Origin: an uncultured Lachnospiraceae bacterium
GTDB lineage: Bacteria; Bacillota; Clostridia; Lachnospirales; Lachnospiraceae
NCBI GenBank assembly: GCA_910585605.1
Contig: CAJUFL010000096.1
Location: 1-7,651, forward strand
DNA: 7,651 nucleotides
Direction of reading: 5' to 3'
How positions within the stretch are numbered: position 1 is the first letter of the stretch; every line of letters starts with the position of its first letter. Positions 6,417 to 7,651 of the stretch are shown piece by piece. A program made the translations under genes and the position numbers. The notes below the pieces were generated by a model. That model did no database searches. It saw only the letters and a list, made by a program, of their open reading frames with translations, and was not told the DNA's origin.

Positions 6417-6436
6417 TTTTTGGGAAATGTTATAAT
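6408..6436 (+). promoter_or_regulatory. Near-consensus promoter for the GNAT gene
   Basis: TTGTTA (6408-6413, 4 of 6) and TATAAT (6431-6436, 6 of 6) are spaced exactly 17 bases. The -10 box is also preceded by TGT, making an extended -10 (TGTTATAAT). Initiation near 6443 would give a leader of about 37 bases. The -35 box overlaps the last codons of the LRR reading frame (stop at 6414-6416). It should give the acetyltransferase and the gene after it their own transcript. Confidence 0.75.
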
Positions 6437-6479
6437 CATATCGTAGCAAACAGATAAATTGCAATTTGGAGGAGAAACT

Positions 6480-7253
6480 ATGGTGAAGGTTGATTTTCAA
6501 AGTTATTCTGATTATATTTACATTTGCAAAGATTGTAAATGCGGAAAGGTTTATCCTCTTTCTATTGCCGAAGAGTATCAGTATGGAGATATCTTTGTAA
6601 AATCGAGAACCGAATGTAACACTGTTTTGTTCTGGCATTACAGTGGGTTTGCTTTTTTATTGGGAGAATATGATGAAGGCTTTCTTAAAGCGGTTTATGA
6701 TATGGTTTTAGATAAAGATAAAATGAATCCCCGACGGTTTATTTTGCTTTCCGATGAAAGATACATTGAAAATTATTTTAGGAATAAAGAGAATGTCGAC
6801 ATTGAGTGCCGGTATTTTTTTGAATATAAGAATCAAAACTGTAATTTAAATTGCGACTTACCGCATAATTGTGAATTAAAGGCCATTGATGGCAGACTTC
6901 TTTCGGAAATTCAAGGAAGAATAACCCCGTATTTTTCTTGGAATAATTCAGAAGAATTTCTCGCAAAAGGGAAAGGGTATTGTATTCTAAGCGATGGTAA
7001 TATTGCTGCTTGGGCATTTTCAGCTGCGATAAGTGACGATGAGATTGATATCGGGGTCGAAACGAATGAAAGATATCAGCACAGAGGTTTTGCGGCAATA
7101 GTATCAAAAGCGATGATTCAATACATTTTAGAAAAAAATAAGATTCCTGTATGGGCTTGTCAATACAAAAATGCTGCATCTGCAAAATTGGCCAGGAAAA
7201 TAGGATTTGATAAAATAGGCGAATGTGCAGTCATAAAAAGAAAAGAGGCTTAA
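6480..7253 (+). CDS. GNAT-family N-acetyltransferase
   Basis: This is probably a cytoplasmic acetyl-CoA-dependent acetyltransferase; the acceptor substrate cannot be read from the sequence. The product has 257 residues. The C-terminal half (about 130-257) carries the GNAT fold: strand segment YCILSDGNIAAWAFS (167-181), acidic strand DEIDIGVETNERYQ (187-200), acetyl-CoA pyrophosphate loop Q200-H-R-G203-F-A205, and the motif NAASAKLARKIGF (231-243). The N-terminal half (1-130) is a separate region with CKDCKCG at 16-22 and FWHYSGFAFLLGEYDE at 51-66. The overall layout resembles the larger GNAT_acetyltran group (Pfam PF12746), which includes uncharacterised Firmicutes proteins and ZmaR-like resistance enzymes; that placement is from memory. 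The ATG at 6480 is chosen because GGAGGAG at 6468-6474 lies 5 bases before it; an in-frame TTG at 6459 would place that ribosome site inside the gene. A DUF3795-type gene follows 30 bases later. Confidence 0.85.
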   Translation: MVKVDFQSYSDYIYICKDCKCGKVYPLSIAEEYQYGDIFVKSRTECNTVLFWHYSGFAFLLGEYDEGFLKAVYDMVLDKDKMNPRRFILLSDERYIENYFRNKENVDIECRYFFEYKNQNCNLNCDLPHNCELKAIDGRLLSEIQGRITPYFSWNNSEEFLAKGKGYCILSDGNIAAWAFSAAISDDEIDIGVETNERYQHRGFAAIVSKAMIQYILEKNKIPVWACQYKNAASAKLARKIGFDKIGECAVIKRKEA

Positions 7254-7283
7254 GATGATTGGAATTTTTGATGGAGGGAAAAA

Positions 7284-7651
7284 ATGGAATCTATTTGCGG
7301 AATTGATTGTACAAAGTGTGAATTAAGCAGTACTTGTAATGGCTGTTCGAAGACAAACGGTCAGCCATTTGGGGCAGAATGCATTGTTGCGGTATGCTGT
7401 CAAAAAGGTAAAACAGTATTAAGTGAGTTGAAAGATAAACTGATGGTGGCATTTAATGAGCTTAATATTCAGGATATGGAGAAGGTGACAGACCTTAATG
7501 CGTTAAAAGGCTCTTTTATCAACATTGAATATTCTCTGCCAAGCGGACAGATTGTAAAGTTTTGGGATGATAACAAGATTTATTTAGGAAATCAGTTACA
7601 TAAAAAAGGCAGTGACAGATGTTATGGAATTGTTGCTGATGAAAAATTTCT
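7284..7651 (+). CDS. Cysteine-rich DUF3795-type protein, 3' end beyond window
   Basis: This open reading frame starts at ATG 7284 and is still open after 122 codons at the window edge. GGAGGG (7273-7278) lies 5 bases before the start. The N-terminus is cysteine-rich: Cys5, Cys9, Cys12, Cys18, Cys21, Cys33, Cys38 and Cys39, in the pattern CGIDCTKC, CNGC, AEC, AVCC, with Cys113 further on. This spacing matches the DUF3795 family (Pfam PF12675) of unknown function, whose cysteines are thought likely to bind metal. Residues 45-122 look like an ordinary soluble domain, with no signal peptide or membrane segment. The 30-base gap after the acetyltransferase and the lack of a terminator between them point to co-transcription. 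No specific role can be given. Confidence 0.8.
   Translation, partial: MESICGIDCTKCELSSTCNGCSKTNGQPFGAECIVAVCCQKGKTVLSELKDKLMVAFNELNIQDMEKVTDLNALKGSFINIEYSLPSGQIVKFWDDNKIYLGNQLHKKGSDRCYGIVADEKF

Noticed and set aside
6778..7185. A 135-codon open frame on the minus strand
   Set aside because: It lies wholly inside the GNAT gene and shows no family features or ribosome site context.
7255..7326. A 23-codon reading frame starting one base after the GNAT stop
   Set aside because: It overlaps the DUF3795-type gene in another frame and lacks a ribosome site; the ATG at 7284 has a good one and a recognisable product.
5500..7651. Insertion sequence, CRISPR array or tRNA at the shift to accessory content
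   Set aside because: No transposase fragment, terminal inverted repeats with target duplications, regular spacer repeats or tRNA cloverleaf were seen.

Overview
The window looks like a low-GC Firmicutes chromosome of the class Clostridia, probably family Lachnospiraceae. This rests on strong AGGAGG ribosome binding sites, the use of DapL for diaminopimelate synthesis, a class I-alpha glutamine synthetase followed by an ANTAR antiterminator, and a cell-surface protein with LRR_5/BspA-type repeats. The family-level call is inference from gene content, not from a marker gene. All recognised genes are on the + strand.

Positions 1-5571 are a conserved metabolic block. It holds glnA (glutamine synthetase), a gene for an ANTAR-domain RNA-binding antiterminator with a degenerate receiver domain, dapF (diaminopimelate epimerase), dapL (LL-diaminopimelate aminotransferase) and ilvE (branched-chain aminotransferase). 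Glutamine synthetase fixes ammonium. DapL and IlvE are aminotransferases that use glutamate as amino donor. DapL and DapF catalyse two consecutive steps to meso-diaminopimelate, which feeds lysine and peptidoglycan. The shared theme is nitrogen entry and its distribution into amino acids. The ANTAR protein is the likely nitrogen-responsive regulator of glnA, like NitR of solventogenic clostridia. The gaps between these genes (about 90-190 bases) carry several inverted repeats but no clear terminator until a strong one after ilvE at 5524-5571.

Positions 5572-7651 are more AT-rich and look accessory. An extended -10 promoter precedes a secreted LRR_5 protein that stops after about three repeats and ends in a tail that does not fit the repeat. 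A second, near-consensus promoter overlaps its 3' end and drives a GNAT-family acetyltransferase. A cysteine-rich DUF3795-type protein follows 30 bases later and runs off the window.

I found no clearly new multi-gene system. The points most worth a second look are the non-phosphorylatable ANTAR protein next to glnA with a hairpin just before the glnA start, the perfect 17-base palindrome ahead of ilvE, the truncated surface protein whose end overlaps the next promoter, and the GNAT/DUF3795 pair.
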